Below are positions 7,740-16,052 of a DNA stretch of 64,000 nt, piece after piece. The first letter of the stretch is position 1. Every line of letters starts with the position of its first letter. Made by a program: the position numbers and the translations under genes. Below the pieces are notes generated by a model. The model did not search any database. It saw only the letters and a list, made by a program, of their open reading frames with translations, and was not told the origin of the DNA. Source of the stretch: Oscillospiraceae bacterium (GTDB lineage: Bacteria; Bacillota; Clostridia; Oscillospirales; Acutalibacteraceae); assembly GCA_031256825.1 (NCBI GenBank), contig JAIRPV010000042.1, forward strand, positions 16,475 through 80,474. The letters run 5' to 3'.

Positions 7740-9125
7740 ATGGCAAAAAAAGTATATATCACTGAAACGGTATTGCGCGACGCGAATCAGTCGCTGATCG
7801 CCACGCGCATGCCCTTCGCGGATTTCGCGCCGATTTTGGGCGCGCTCGACCGCGCGGGGTATTATTCGCTGGAGTGCTGGGGCGGCGCAACTTTCGATAG
7901 CTGCCTGCGCTATCTCAACGAAGATCCATGGGAGCGGCTGCGGAACATTCGCGCGGCCTGTCCAAACACCAAGCTGCAAATGCTGCTGCGCGGCCAAAAT
8001 TTATTGGGCTATAAGCATTATCCCGACGACGTGGTGCGGGCTTTTGTGCGCAAAAGCGTAGAAAACGGGATTCATATCATCCGTATTTTTGACGCGCTCA
8101 ACGACCTGCGCAATATTGAAGTCGCCCTGGATGAAGCGCTGAAGTGCGGTGCGCACGCCTCGGGGACGCTGTGCTTTACCTCCAGCCCCATCCATACCCT
8201 GGAGGCGTTCGCAAAACTGGCTGTGGAACTGGAGCGCATGGGCGCGCAGTCCATCTGCGTGAAAGATATGGCGGGCATCATGGGGCCGAAGGAGGCCTTC
8301 GATCTGGTTTCCGCAATCAAGCAAAGCGTTAACGTGCCCGTTGTTGTGCACACGCACAGCACCACCGGGCTGGGGTTCATGACGCTGCTCAAGAGCGTGG
8401 AAGCGGGGGCGGATGTCATCGACACAGCCATTTCGGCCTTTTCCGGCGGAACATCGCAGCCCGCGACCGAAACCATGGTCTACACTCTGCGGCAAATGGG
8501 CTACGAAGTGAATCTGAACGACGCGGCAGTAAAAGAAGTCAGCGATTTCTTCCAGCCTGTGCTGGCAAAGTTCCTGAAGGATGGCACGCTCAACCCCACC
8601 GTCATGGGCACGTCGCCGGACGCGCTGATCTACCAAATCCCCGGCGGCATGCTCTCCAACCTCGTGGCGCAGCTGACGGCGCAAAACAAGCTGGAGCTGC
8701 TTGACGAAGTGCTGCGGGAAACGCCGCGCGTGCGCGAAGATCTGGGCTATCCGCCCCTGGTCACCCCCATGAGCCAAATGGTGGGCGCGCAGGCGGCAAG
8801 CAATGTTTTGGCGGGCGAACGCTACAAAAACGTCAGCAAAGAGGTGCGCGCCTACGTGCGCGGCGAATATGGCCGCGCGCCGGGCAGCATAAACCCGGCG
8901 CTGCAAGAAAAAATACTGGGCGGCGAACAGCCTGTCACATGCCGCTTTGCCGATCTGCTCGAACCCGGGCTGGAGCGCGCCCGCGCGGAATTGGGCAGCC
9001 GCGCCGAAAGCGAAGAAGACGTGCTCAGCTACATCGCCTTCCCCGCGCAGGCCGAAGCGTATTTCGATCAGCGCGCCGAAGCAAAAAAGCATACCTACAG
9101 CTATGCCGTAAAGAAGCTGGATTAG
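7740..9125 (+). CDS. oadA: Oxaloacetate decarboxylase alpha (carboxyltransferase) subunit
   Basis: A 461-aa HMGL/TIM-barrel carboxyltransferase, homologous to OadA and pyruvate carboxylase subunit B. It moves CO2 from oxaloacetate to the biotin carrier. Seen: ETVLRDANQSLIATRM at the N-terminus (usual form RDAHQS), the metal and substrate motifs SICVKDMAGIMGP and VVVHTHSTTGLG, and the Lys-containing block near residue 180. The C-terminal biotin domain of long OadA proteins is missing; biotin is carried by the separate protein two genes on. An AGGAGG site precedes the ATG. It is the first gene of a four-gene operon with 2-13 nt gaps. Confidence 0.93.
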   Translation: MAKKVYITETVLRDANQSLIATRMPFADFAPILGALDRAGYYSLECWGGATFDSCLRYLNEDPWERLRNIRAACPNTKLQMLLRGQNLLGYKHYPDDVVRAFVRKSVENGIHIIRIFDALNDLRNIEVALDEALKCGAHASGTLCFTSSPIHTLEAFAKLAVELERMGAQSICVKDMAGIMGPKEAFDLVSAIKQSVNVPVVVHTHSTTGLGFMTLLKSVEAGADVIDTAISAFSGGTSQPATETMVYTLRQMGYEVNLNDAAVKEVSDFFQPVLAKFLKDGTLNPTVMGTSPDALIYQIPGGMLSNLVAQLTAQNKLELLDEVLRETPRVREDLGYPPLVTPMSQMVGAQAASNVLAGERYKNVSKEVRAYVRGEYGRAPGSINPALQEKILGGEQPVTCRFADLLEPGLERARAELGSRAESEEDVLSYIAFPAQAEAYFDQRAEAKKHTYSYAVKKLD

Positions 9126-9135
9126 GAGGAATCGT

Positions 9136-9489
9136 ATGCCATCGCAATTTTTGGCTGCCCGCGCGCAGATCACGAGCCTCGATTGGGCTGGCGCGCTGAA
9201 ATACGCCGTCGTTGGCATGGCGGTTGTTATGAGCATTCTGGCGCTGCTCAGCGTCTTGATTGTTGCTCTCTCAAAAAGCATTATTTGGGCCGAGCGCCGC
9301 AAAAAACCGGGCACAGCCGCAGAACCGCTGCCCGAGCCCGCCGCGCCGCCCGCGCCCTATGTCCCGCAGGTCAGCCTCTTCGATACCGACGAAGAAACCG
9401 CCGCCGTGCTGATGGCCATCGTGGCCGAGCAAAGCGGCATCCCCCTGGAGCATTTGAAGTTTGAGTCCATCAAGTTAGCGGAGGAATAG
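9136..9489 (+). CDS. oadG: Oxaloacetate decarboxylase gamma-like subunit
   Basis: A 117-aa OadG-family protein with one N-terminal membrane helix (YAVVGMAVVMSILALLSVLI region, about residues 24-48), a Pro/Ala-rich linker, and a C-terminal segment ending in AVLMAIVAEQSGIPLEHLKFESIKL. The subunit ties the carboxyltransferase to the membrane beta subunit and assists assembly. It is placed between oadA and the biotin carrier in the same operon. Confidence 0.85.
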   Translation: MPSQFLAARAQITSLDWAGALKYAVVGMAVVMSILALLSVLIVALSKSIIWAERRKKPGTAAEPLPEPAAPPAPYVPQVSLFDTDEETAAVLMAIVAEQSGIPLEHLKFESIKLAEE

Positions 9490-9492
9490 ACC

Positions 9493-9873
9493 ATGAAATA
9501 TCGGATCACCCTCAACGGAAAAAATTACGAGGTTTCGGTTGAACAAAGCGAAGCAAAGCTGCTTTCTGTCAGCGATCTGCCCGCCCCCGCAGTTCCGGCG
9601 CCGGCGGTCCCAGCCGCTCCGGTTGCTGCGGCCCCGGCTGCTGCGGCCCCGGCTGCCGCGCAGGGGGAGCAGATTCTCGCGCCGATGCCCGGCACAATAT
9701 TGAAGGTCAACGTTGCCCTGGGCGAAAACGTAACGGCCGGGCAAGTGCTGATGATCCTCGAGGCCATGAAGATGGAAAACGAAATCGCGGCCCCGTGCAA
9801 CGGCACTGTGAAGCAATTGCCCGCCAAAAAGGGCGCGGCAGTCAATACCGACGACCTGTTGGCGGTCATTTAG
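9493..9873 (+). CDS. Biotin carboxyl carrier subunit of the decarboxylase
   Basis: A 126-aa protein with a short N-terminal domain, an Ala/Pro linker (residues 31-56: repeats of PAPAVPA and APAAAAP) and a C-terminal biotinyl domain with the EAMKMENE motif. Lys93 is the expected biotin attachment site. It shuttles the carboxyl group from OadA to OadB. It begins 3 nt after oadG stops and ends 13 nt before the oadB start. It is the GcdC/MmdC-style separate carrier rather than a fusion to OadA. Confidence 0.93.
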   Translation: MKYRITLNGKNYEVSVEQSEAKLLSVSDLPAPAVPAPAVPAAPVAAAPAAAAPAAAQGEQILAPMPGTILKVNVALGENVTAGQVLMILEAMKMENEIAAPCNGTVKQLPAKKGAAVNTDDLLAVI

Positions 9874-9886
9874 GAGGAAGGTGCGT

Positions 9887-11098
9887 ATGAATTTTATTGA
9901 TATCCTGCGTGGCCTGTGGGAATCCTCCGGGATCGCGCAGCTGTTCACGGTCAGCCTGGAAACCGGGGAAAGCGTTTTTCTCTGGCAGAATCTCGTTATG
10001 ATCGGCGTGGCCTTTTTGCTGCTCTATTTCGCTATCTTTAAGGGCTGCGAACCGCTGCTGCTGGTGCCCATCGCCTTTGGCATGCTGCTGGTGAACCTGC
10101 CGGGCTCGCCAATTTTCCACGATTCTGTTGGGTTGTTCGATCCCGCCAATGCCGTTGCAGGCGAACATTGGTATGATATGGGCATCATACGCATTTTTTA
10201 CATGGGCGTAAAAAGCTCCGTTTTCCCCTGCCTGATTTTCCTGGGCATCGGCGCAATGACCGATTTTGGCCCGCTTTTGGCAAACCCCAGCAGCCTGCTT
10301 TTGGGCGCGGCGGCGCAGCTTGGCATTTCTATGGCGTTCTTTATCGCCATTCTCCTGGGGTTCACCCCGCAGGAAGCGGCTTCGATCGGCATCATCGGCG
10401 GGGCCGACGGCCCCACGGCCATCTATCTGACATCCCGTCTGGCCCAGCACATCCTGCCGGGGGTAACCATTGCCGCCTATAGCTACATGGCGCTGATCCC
10501 CTTCATTCAGCCCCCGCTTATGAAGCTGCTGACCACCAAAAAAGAGCGGGAAGTCAAAATGGCCCAAACCCGCAAAGTGAGCAAAACAGAGCGCATTATT
10601 TTCCCGGTTGTGGTGCTTGTGCTGACCGCTTTTGTATTGCCCGACACCATTCCGCTCATCGGCATGCTGATGTTCGGCAACCTGCTGCGCGAGTGCGCCG
10701 TGACCGATCGGCTCAGCGACACAGCGCAGAATGCGCTGATGAATATTGTCACAATCATGCTGGGCGTGAGCGTGGGGGCAACCGCCATCGGAACCGCGTT
10801 CCTTGCGAAAAAGACGCTCCTGATCATTTTCCTGGGGCTGCTGGCGTTCAGTTTTTCCACCGTAGGCGGCGTTTTGCTGGGCAAATTGATGTATGTTATC
10901 ACAAAAGGCCGCATCAATCCGCTCATCGGCTCCGCCGGCGTATCGGCCGTGCCCATGGCGGCGCGCGTCAGCCAGCGCGAAGGCGCGAAATACCTGCCGG
11001 GCAACTTCCTGCTCATGCACGCCATGGGGCCAAACGTTGCCGGGGTCATTGGCTCGGCGGTCATGGCCGGGTTTTTGCTGATGGTCTTTGGGGAATAG
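9887..11098 (+). CDS. oadB: Na+-translocating decarboxylase beta subunit
   Basis: A 403-aa polytopic protein of the OadB/GcdB/MmdB family. It removes CO2 from carboxybiotin and couples this to outward Na+ pumping. Family landmarks are FLGIGAMTDFGPLLANP, the conserved IGIIGGADGPTAIYLTSRLA block (an essential Asp in the known enzymes) and NPLIGSAGVSAVPMAARV near the C-terminus. I chose the ATG at 9887, nine nt from AGGAGG, over a GTG at 9881 that is too close. The repeats at 11110 follow. Confidence 0.95.
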   Translation: MNFIDILRGLWESSGIAQLFTVSLETGESVFLWQNLVMIGVAFLLLYFAIFKGCEPLLLVPIAFGMLLVNLPGSPIFHDSVGLFDPANAVAGEHWYDMGIIRIFYMGVKSSVFPCLIFLGIGAMTDFGPLLANPSSLLLGAAAQLGISMAFFIAILLGFTPQEAASIGIIGGADGPTAIYLTSRLAQHILPGVTIAAYSYMALIPFIQPPLMKLLTTKKEREVKMAQTRKVSKTERIIFPVVVLVLTAFVLPDTIPLIGMLMFGNLLRECAVTDRLSDTAQNALMNIVTIMLGVSVGATAIGTAFLAKKTLLIIFLGLLAFSFSTVGGVLLGKLMYVITKGRINPLIGSAGVSAVPMAARVSQREGAKYLPGNFLLMHAMGPNVAGVIGSAVMAGFLLMVFGE

Positions 11099-11109
11099 AC
11101 CGCGCAATT

Positions 11110-11232
11110 CCAATAGTTCGAAATTTCGGAATGGCGAACCGCTTTTTTGCCCCTCTGAAGAGCCAAATTCCAGTATTCCGGAATTCCGGAATATTGCAAA
11201 TTACCGCCGCTGACGCGAAAAATATTCACAAA
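11110..11232. repeat. Direct repeat copy 1 (123 bp)
   Basis: Matches 11340-11462 with two transitions (11142 C/T and 11186 C/T). It contains the perfect 20-bp palindrome TATTCCGGAATTCCGGAATA at 11174-11193 and the near-palindrome TTCGAAATTTCGGAA. No protein-coding signal. Confidence 0.95.
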
Positions 11233-11339
11233 ATGAACGGCGAGGGTTGGCTGAGATGGAAGACGGAGAGGCGCATTTTTCGGTGACAAGTCGCCACAAC
11301 ACGCACGCTATCCCAGCCAGCCTTCTGCGGCGCTTCGTA

Positions 11340-11462
11340 CCAATAGTTCGAAATTTCGGAATGGCGAACCGTTTTTTTGCCCCTCTGAAGAGCCAAATTC
11401 CAGTATTCCGGAATTTCGGAATATTGCAAATTACCGCCGCTGACGCGAAAAATATTCACAAA
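11340..11462. repeat. Direct repeat copy 2 (123 bp)
   Basis: Second copy of the element at 11110-11232, 230 bp downstream. The stretches after each copy (11233-11339 and 11463-11540) share only scattered blocks such as GGCGA and TCGCCAC, so the original duplication unit may have been about 230 bp with a diverged second half. The whole 11099-11558 interval contains no gene. Confidence 0.95.
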
Positions 11463-11558
11463 GCAGGCGGCGAACTATCATTGAGATACGCAGCCAAACA
11501 GTGGCAAATCGCCACTGCCGTTGCGTGATATTGTCACAAAAAGAGGAGGGGATGGGGT

Positions 11559-12338
11559 ATGTACGACGTCATTATCTGCGCGGGGCAATCCAATATGGAA
11601 GGGTGCGGCTATGGCGAAACGGAGCGGCCGTTCGAGCCGGATCCGCGCATCCTGATGATGACTTGCCGGGCGCACATGATTTTGCCCGCGGCGGAGGAAA
11701 TGCAGGAGCTGCCCGCCGCATACCGGGCGCTCTTGCTGCGCCGCGCATTGCCCCGGGGGCACCTTGGCCTGAGCTTTGCGCGGGAATACGCGCAACGGGG
11801 GTACCTCGGCGAGGGGCGCAAGATTTTGCTGCTGAAAGCCGCCGTAAGCGCAACGGGTTTTGGCAGCAATCACTGGAAACCGCAGGATGTTTTGTACATG
11901 AACCTGTTGTCGATGATCCAGAAAGCGCTTTCACTGGATCAGGGGGCGCGGGTGACCGCGCTGCTTTGGCATCAGGGCGAGACCGACGCGCAATTGCAGA
12001 CCGCACGGGAGGATTATGAGCGGCACCTTGCCGGGCTGGTGGCGGGCGTGCGGGCGGCCTGCGGCGAACCGGATCTGCCGTTTTTGGCGGGGGGATTTGT
12101 GCCGCAATGGCGCCAGGCCAACAAACAAACCTGCACGCCGATTCTTTCGGCTCTGCGAACGGTGACGGCAAACACCGCCCGCGCCGCTTTTGTGGAAAGC
12201 GACGGCCTGCCCTCGAATAAGCAGGGGTTTCATCGTTTGCACAACGATACCATTCACTTTTGCCGCAACGCGCTGTATCAATTCGGCGCGCGCTATTTTG
12301 AAGCGTGGCAGGGGATTTTGGATGGGGCGACGCGATAG
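11559..12338 (+). CDS. SASA-domain carbohydrate esterase (sialate O-acetylesterase-like)
   Basis: A 259-aa protein of the SGNH-related SASA fold. The nucleophile block is AGQSNMEG at residues 8-15; LLWHQGETDAQ is the second conserved block; HNDTIHF near residue 228 supplies the Asp/His pair. Such enzymes remove O-acetyl groups from sialic acids or plant polysaccharides (CE6-like). No signal peptide is visible, so it probably acts on imported substrate. It has a strong GAGGAGG site. YifB starts 11 nt after its stop. The substrate is not known. Confidence 0.85.
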   Translation: MYDVIICAGQSNMEGCGYGETERPFEPDPRILMMTCRAHMILPAAEEMQELPAAYRALLLRRALPRGHLGLSFAREYAQRGYLGEGRKILLLKAAVSATGFGSNHWKPQDVLYMNLLSMIQKALSLDQGARVTALLWHQGETDAQLQTAREDYERHLAGLVAGVRAACGEPDLPFLAGGFVPQWRQANKQTCTPILSALRTVTANTARAAFVESDGLPSNKQGFHRLHNDTIHFCRNALYQFGARYFEAWQGILDGATR

Positions 12339-12349
12339 GGGGGAGCGCT

Positions 12350-13879
12350 GTGTTCGCGCGCATCAACAGCACCGGATGTTATGGAATGGAGGCCTTCTGC
12401 GTGGAGCTGGAGGCCGATTGTTTTAATGGCCTGCCGCGTTTCGACGTGGTGGGGTTGCCTGACGCTTCGGTAAAAGAAGCCGGCGACCGGGTGCGCTCCG
12501 CGATGAAGAATTGCGGTTACGAGTTCCCGGTCAACCGCATCACCGTTAACCTTGCCCCGGCCGACCGCCGCAAAGAAGGGCCGATCTATGATTTGCCCAT
12601 GCTGGTAGCGCTATTGGTGGCTTCGGGGCAGCTGCGCGGCGGCATGGAAAAAACCGCTTTTTTTGGCGAACTTTCGCTGGATGGTTCCGTTCGGCGCGTC
12701 AACGGCGCGCTGCCCATGGTGATTCAGGCGCGGGAAGCGGGCTGGACCGAAATTTTTGTTCCGGCGGCCAACGCACCGGAAAGCGCCGTTGTAAAAGGCA
12801 TACAGGTATACCCGGTTACGCATGTGCGGGAATTGCTGGCGCACCTGCGCGGGCAGGCAAAAATCGCAGCGGCCGTGCCGTTGGAAGGCTCTGCGCTGAC
12901 CATGCAGTCGCTGCCGGATTTTAGCGACGTAAAGGGGCAGCGCGAGGCAAGGCGCGCCCTGGAAGTTGCCGCGGCGGGCAATCACAATGTGCTGATGATT
13001 GGGCCGCCGGGTTCGGGCAAAAGCATGCTGGCCAAGCGGCTGCCTTCGATTTTACCGGATATGACTCAGGCGGAAAGCCTCGACACCACGAAGCTCTATT
13101 CTGTGGCGGGGGAGCTGCCCGCGAATATTTCGTTGATTCGGGCGCGCCCGTTCCGCGCGCCGCACCATACGGTTTCCCCTGCGGGCCTTTCCGGCGGAGG
13201 GAGCATTCCCCGGCCCGGGGAGCTTAGCCTGGCCCACAACGGCGTATTGTTTTTGGACGAGCTGCCGGAATTCAACCGCAATGCCCTGGAGGTGCTGCGG
13301 CAGCCGATGGAAGATGGCTCGGTGATGATTTCGCGCGCGTCCGGCACGGTGAGTTATCCCTGCACGGTGATGCTGGTGTGCGCGATGAACCCTTGCCCTT
13401 GCGGCTTTTTTGGGCATCCCACCCGCCGCTGCACCTGCCCGCAGGGCGCGGCGCAGCGGTATCTCAGCCGGGTTTCCGGCCCGCTGCTCGATCGGCTCGA
13501 TATCCACATCGAGGTGCCGCCGGTGGATTTTAAGCGGCTGTCATCCGACGACGCAAGCGAACCTTCGGAAGCCATCCGCGCACGGGTCAACCGCGCGCGC
13601 AAGCTGCAACAGGAGCGGCTCGAAAGCGAGGGCATCCACGCCAACGGGCAGATGAGCGCCGCGCAGACCCGCCGCTTCTGCCGGCTCGACGAAGCGGGCC
13701 GCCGCCTGCTCGAGGGCGCGTTCCAGACGCTGGGCCTTTCCGCCCGGGCATACGACAAGATTCTTCGCGTGGCCCGCACGATTGCCGATCTGGAGGGCAG
13801 CCCTAAAATGGAACCACAGCACCTGGCCGAAGCGATTCAGTTCCGCAGTTTGGATCGGAAATTTTGGACAAACCGATAG
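12350..13879 (+). CDS. yifB: YifB/ComM-family Mg-chelatase-like AAA+ ATPase
   Basis: A 509-aa protein. The N-terminal ChlI-like domain (VGLPDASVKEAGDRVRSA) resembles Lon protease domains, followed by an AAA+ module with Walker A GPPGSGKSMLAK, Walker B VLFLDELPEF and the family's cysteine block CAMNPCPCGFFGHP. The C-terminal domain is Mg-chelatase-like. The ComM relative in proteobacteria is a branch-migration helicase in transformation; the role in clostridia is less clear. The start is GTG 12350 after GGGGGGAG; longer in-frame starts overlap the esterase. Confidence 0.93.
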   Translation: MFARINSTGCYGMEAFCVELEADCFNGLPRFDVVGLPDASVKEAGDRVRSAMKNCGYEFPVNRITVNLAPADRRKEGPIYDLPMLVALLVASGQLRGGMEKTAFFGELSLDGSVRRVNGALPMVIQAREAGWTEIFVPAANAPESAVVKGIQVYPVTHVRELLAHLRGQAKIAAAVPLEGSALTMQSLPDFSDVKGQREARRALEVAAAGNHNVLMIGPPGSGKSMLAKRLPSILPDMTQAESLDTTKLYSVAGELPANISLIRARPFRAPHHTVSPAGLSGGGSIPRPGELSLAHNGVLFLDELPEFNRNALEVLRQPMEDGSVMISRASGTVSYPCTVMLVCAMNPCPCGFFGHPTRRCTCPQGAAQRYLSRVSGPLLDRLDIHIEVPPVDFKRLSSDDASEPSEAIRARVNRARKLQQERLESEGIHANGQMSAAQTRRFCRLDEAGRRLLEGAFQTLGLSARAYDKILRVARTIADLEGSPKMEPQHLAEAIQFRSLDRKFWTNR

Positions 13880-13930
13880 CCGCGACTGGATGGGATCGCG
13901 GGAAACAACACATGGAAAGGTGACGCCGCC

Positions 13931-14509
13931 ATGTTTGAAACCCTCATTTTGGGCGTCCCACTGCAATTTGAGACCGCAGACACGCTCTTTTCGCCGCACG
14001 ACATTGACCGGGGCACACGGGCATTGCTGCGGCGGGCCGCCTTTTTGCCGGAAGACATGGTTCTCGACTTGGGCTGCGGTTACGGCGCGGTGGGGATTAC
14101 CGCCGCGAAACTCATTGGCGCAGAGCGGGTTACCATGACGGACGGGAACCCTTTGGCCGTGCGGCTGACAAGACTCAACGCGCAGATCAACGGGGCGGCG
14201 GGGGCGCGCGTGCTGCAAAGCGACGATTTTGCGGGGATTGACGAAACGGGCTATACGCTGATCTTGTGCCATCCGCCTTATCACGAAGACGTTTCGGCGC
14301 CGAAGATGTTGCTCGAGAAAGCCTTTCATCACCTTGCGCTGGGCGGCCGGATGATGCTCGTAAGCCGACGGCAGGACTGGTATCAAAACGAGCTGGACGC
14401 GATTTTCGGCGGCTCCCTGACGCAGGAAGAGGCCGGGTATTTTGTTTTTACCGCAGAAAAGCGGCAGGAGAATTATGCAAAAAAGCAAGAAAGGTTCAAG
14501 TTTTATTGA
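13931..14509 (+). CDS. Class I SAM-dependent methyltransferase (RsmC/RlmG-like)
   Basis: A 192-aa MTS-fold methyltransferase. SAM motif I is VLDLGCGYGAVGI, the acidic motif II follows in TDGNPLAVRLTRLNA, and motif IV is LILCHPPYHED, which fits the N-P-P-Y type used to methylate exocyclic amines of guanine in rRNA (RsmC/RlmG). Here the first residue is H rather than N. The length equals a single catalytic domain. The start is supported by GGAAAGG. The substrate is inferred only. Confidence 0.85.
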   Translation: MFETLILGVPLQFETADTLFSPHDIDRGTRALLRRAAFLPEDMVLDLGCGYGAVGITAAKLIGAERVTMTDGNPLAVRLTRLNAQINGAAGARVLQSDDFAGIDETGYTLILCHPPYHEDVSAPKMLLEKAFHHLALGGRMMLVSRRQDWYQNELDAIFGGSLTQEEAGYFVFTAEKRQENYAKKQERFKFY

Positions 14510-14525
14510 CGAAAGGAATTGGGGT

Positions 14526-14621
14526 ATGAGCAAAAAAGCGGTTCGCGTGATTGCGCTGGCGCTGGCGGCGCTAATGGGTCTGGGCGTGCTCACCACGGCG
14601 GTTATGTCTTTGATTCGGTAA
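14526..14621 (+). CDS. 31-residue single-helix membrane peptide
   Basis: An ATG after GGAATTGGGGT opens a 31-aa frame: basic start MSKKAVRVI, then a helix-forming hydrophobic stretch ALALAALMGLGVLTTAVMSL, then Ile-Arg and TAA. The size, basic start and single helix recall Prli42-type stress-linked miniproteins and other small clostridial membrane peptides, but homology cannot be shown by eye. It lies 16 nt after the methyltransferase and 44 nt before the dehydrogenase. Confidence 0.6.
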   Translation: MSKKAVRVIALALAALMGLGVLTTAVMSLIR

Positions 14622-14665
14622 GAACCTGTGCGGCCGGCGCGAACAGATTCTGACGGGAGGAACGC

Positions 14666-15631
14666 ATGAACATTGTTATTCTTGACGGCTTTGCCGCCAA
14701 CCCCGGCGATTTGCGCTGGGACGAAATTGCCGCGCTGGGGGAGCTTGCAGTCTATGACCGCACGCCGCCGGATCTTTTGATCGAGCGCGCGGAGCGGGCG
14801 CAGCTGCTGCTGACTAACAAAACGGTGCTTTCGCGGGATATCATTGAGCAGCTGCCGGAGCTGCGATACATCGGGCTGCTTTCCACCGGCTGCAATGTGG
14901 TGGATCTGGCGGCGGCGCGGGCGCGCGGCGTGCCCGTGACAAATATCCCCGCGTACAGCACGGCCAGCGTGGCGCAGATGACGTTCGCGCTGCTGCTGGA
15001 GCTTGCCATGCACGCGCGGGCGCACAGCGATTCGGTGCGCGCGGGCGGCTGGGCCAGCTCCCGCGATTTTTGCTATACGGTCGCCCCGCTGACGGAACTG
15101 GAGGGGAAGACGCTGGGCATTGTTGGCTTTGGGCAAATTGGGCGGGCCGTGGCGGCAATTGCGCAAAGCTTTGGGATGCGGGCGCTCGTGTGCCGAAGGC
15201 CGGCGAACGGCGCCGAAATAACCCATTCGCCCACGCTGCGCGAAACCAGCTTCGACGAAGTTCTGCGCGGCAGCGATATGATCAGCCTGCACTGCCCGCT
15301 GACAGACGAGACGCAGGGGCTGATCAACAGCGAAACGATCGCAAAGATGCGGCCCGGCGCTTGGCTCATCAATACCTCGCGCGGGCCTGTGCTGAATGAA
15401 GGGGATGTGGCGGCCGCGCTGCGGGAAGGCCGCCTGGGCGGCTGCGGCCTGGATGTGCTTTCGACGGAACCGCCGCGGGCCGACAACCCGCTGCTGACGG
15501 CGCCGAATTGCATTATCACCCCGCACATTGCCTGGGCCACAAAAGAGGCGCGCGCGCGGCTGCTTCAAATTGCGGCGGAAAATTTGCGGGCGTTTTTGCG
15601 CGGCGCACCGCAAAACGTGGTGAACGACTGA
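14666..15631 (+). CDS. D-2-hydroxyacid dehydrogenase (glycerate dehydrogenase-like)
   Basis: A 321-aa NAD-dependent D-isomer-specific 2-hydroxyacid dehydrogenase. It interconverts a 2-oxoacid and its D-2-hydroxyacid. Seen: the Rossmann motif GIVGFGQIGRAVA at about residues 148-160, the substrate-binding LLSTGCNVVDL block, catalytic Arg in INTSRGPVLNE, Glu in DVLSTEPP and His in ITPHIAWAT. The length fits hydroxypyruvate/glycerate dehydrogenases, and the substrate could be hydroxypyruvate or glyoxylate. A strong terminator follows. Confidence 0.9.
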   Translation: MNIVILDGFAANPGDLRWDEIAALGELAVYDRTPPDLLIERAERAQLLLTNKTVLSRDIIEQLPELRYIGLLSTGCNVVDLAAARARGVPVTNIPAYSTASVAQMTFALLLELAMHARAHSDSVRAGGWASSRDFCYTVAPLTELEGKTLGIVGFGQIGRAVAAIAQSFGMRALVCRRPANGAEITHSPTLRETSFDEVLRGSDMISLHCPLTDETQGLINSETIAKMRPGAWLINTSRGPVLNEGDVAAALREGRLGGCGLDVLSTEPPRADNPLLTAPNCIITPHIAWATKEARARLLQIAAENLRAFLRGAPQNVVND

Positions 15632-15662
15632 GGGCTTTCGCGGAAGCGAAAAAACAAACCCA

Positions 15663-15697
15663 GGCGCAGGCGGCTTTGCCGCTTGCGCCATTTTTTT
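15663..15697 (+). terminator. Rho-independent terminator
   Basis: A 12-bp stem (GGCGCAGGCGGC with GCCGCTTGCGCC, one wobble) with a TTT loop is followed by A and seven T. It ends the plus-strand dehydrogenase transcript. Confidence 0.92.
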
Positions 15698-15709
15698 GCC
15701 GCCGTGCGA

Positions 15710-15877
15710 TTAGAGGCTGCCCAGCGTCTCGGTCAGATCCTTCCAGGCGGCGAAGTAGTCTTTGAAGCTCTGGAAGAAACTGGCGATGCCTTTGATGAAA
15801 TTGATGAAGGGATCCGCTGTTACGGCAGGAATGCCAAAGGTTGTGAAAAGATCCTGCAAAATTTGGGCAAGCACCAT
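15710..15877 (-). CDS. 55-residue Phe-rich amphipathic peptide
   Basis: A 55-aa frame starting at an ATG with a strong AAAGGAGG site 6-7 nt upstream, and a perfect consensus promoter about 36 nt before it. The peptide has no classical signal peptide. Its middle (FINFIKGIASFFQSFKDYF) forms a clear amphipathic helix with five or more Phe, and the tail is AAWKDLTETLGSL. No family is recognised. The pattern suggests a membrane-active or membrane-binding peptide (inference). It is divergent from the secreted protein at 16053. Confidence 0.8.
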   Translation of the reverse strand: MVLAQILQDLFTTFGIPAVTADPFINFIKGIASFFQSFKDYFAAWKDLTETLGSL

Positions 15878-15912
15878 GGACCAGCCCTCCTTTCCAATTA
15901 TGTTCTGCTTCT

Positions 15913-15941
15913 ATTATAATCAGCCGAGCCGAAAATGTCAA
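15913..15941 (-). promoter_or_regulatory. Sigma-A promoter of the 55-aa peptide
   Basis: On the minus strand TTGACA (15936-15941) and TATAAT (15913-15918) are separated by exactly 17 bp, a perfect consensus. Confidence 0.93.
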
Positions 15942-15987
15942 GTGATATTTGCGCCACGCGCGGGGCAAACGCGGCAATTTATTTCAC

Positions 15988-16016
15988 TTGACAAACGCCG
16001 CGCCGGGGTGTATAAT
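15988..16016 (+). promoter_or_regulatory. Sigma-A promoter of the secreted-protein gene
   Basis: TTGACA (15988-15993), 17-bp spacer, TATAAT (16011-16016). The two perfect promoters face away from each other with 46 bp between their -35 boxes. Confidence 0.93.
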
Positions 16017-16052
16017 AGAAACCACTTCAAACGATTGGAAAGGATGAGGGAA

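Noticed and set aside
11110..11462. Insertion sequence or phage attachment sites
   Set aside because: No transposase, integrase or target-site duplication is seen; the repeats are direct, not inverted.
13541..15691. A 716-codon minus-strand frame across yifB, the methyltransferase and the dehydrogenase
   Set aside because: It runs antisense to three genes with clear motifs and has the composition of a shadow frame.
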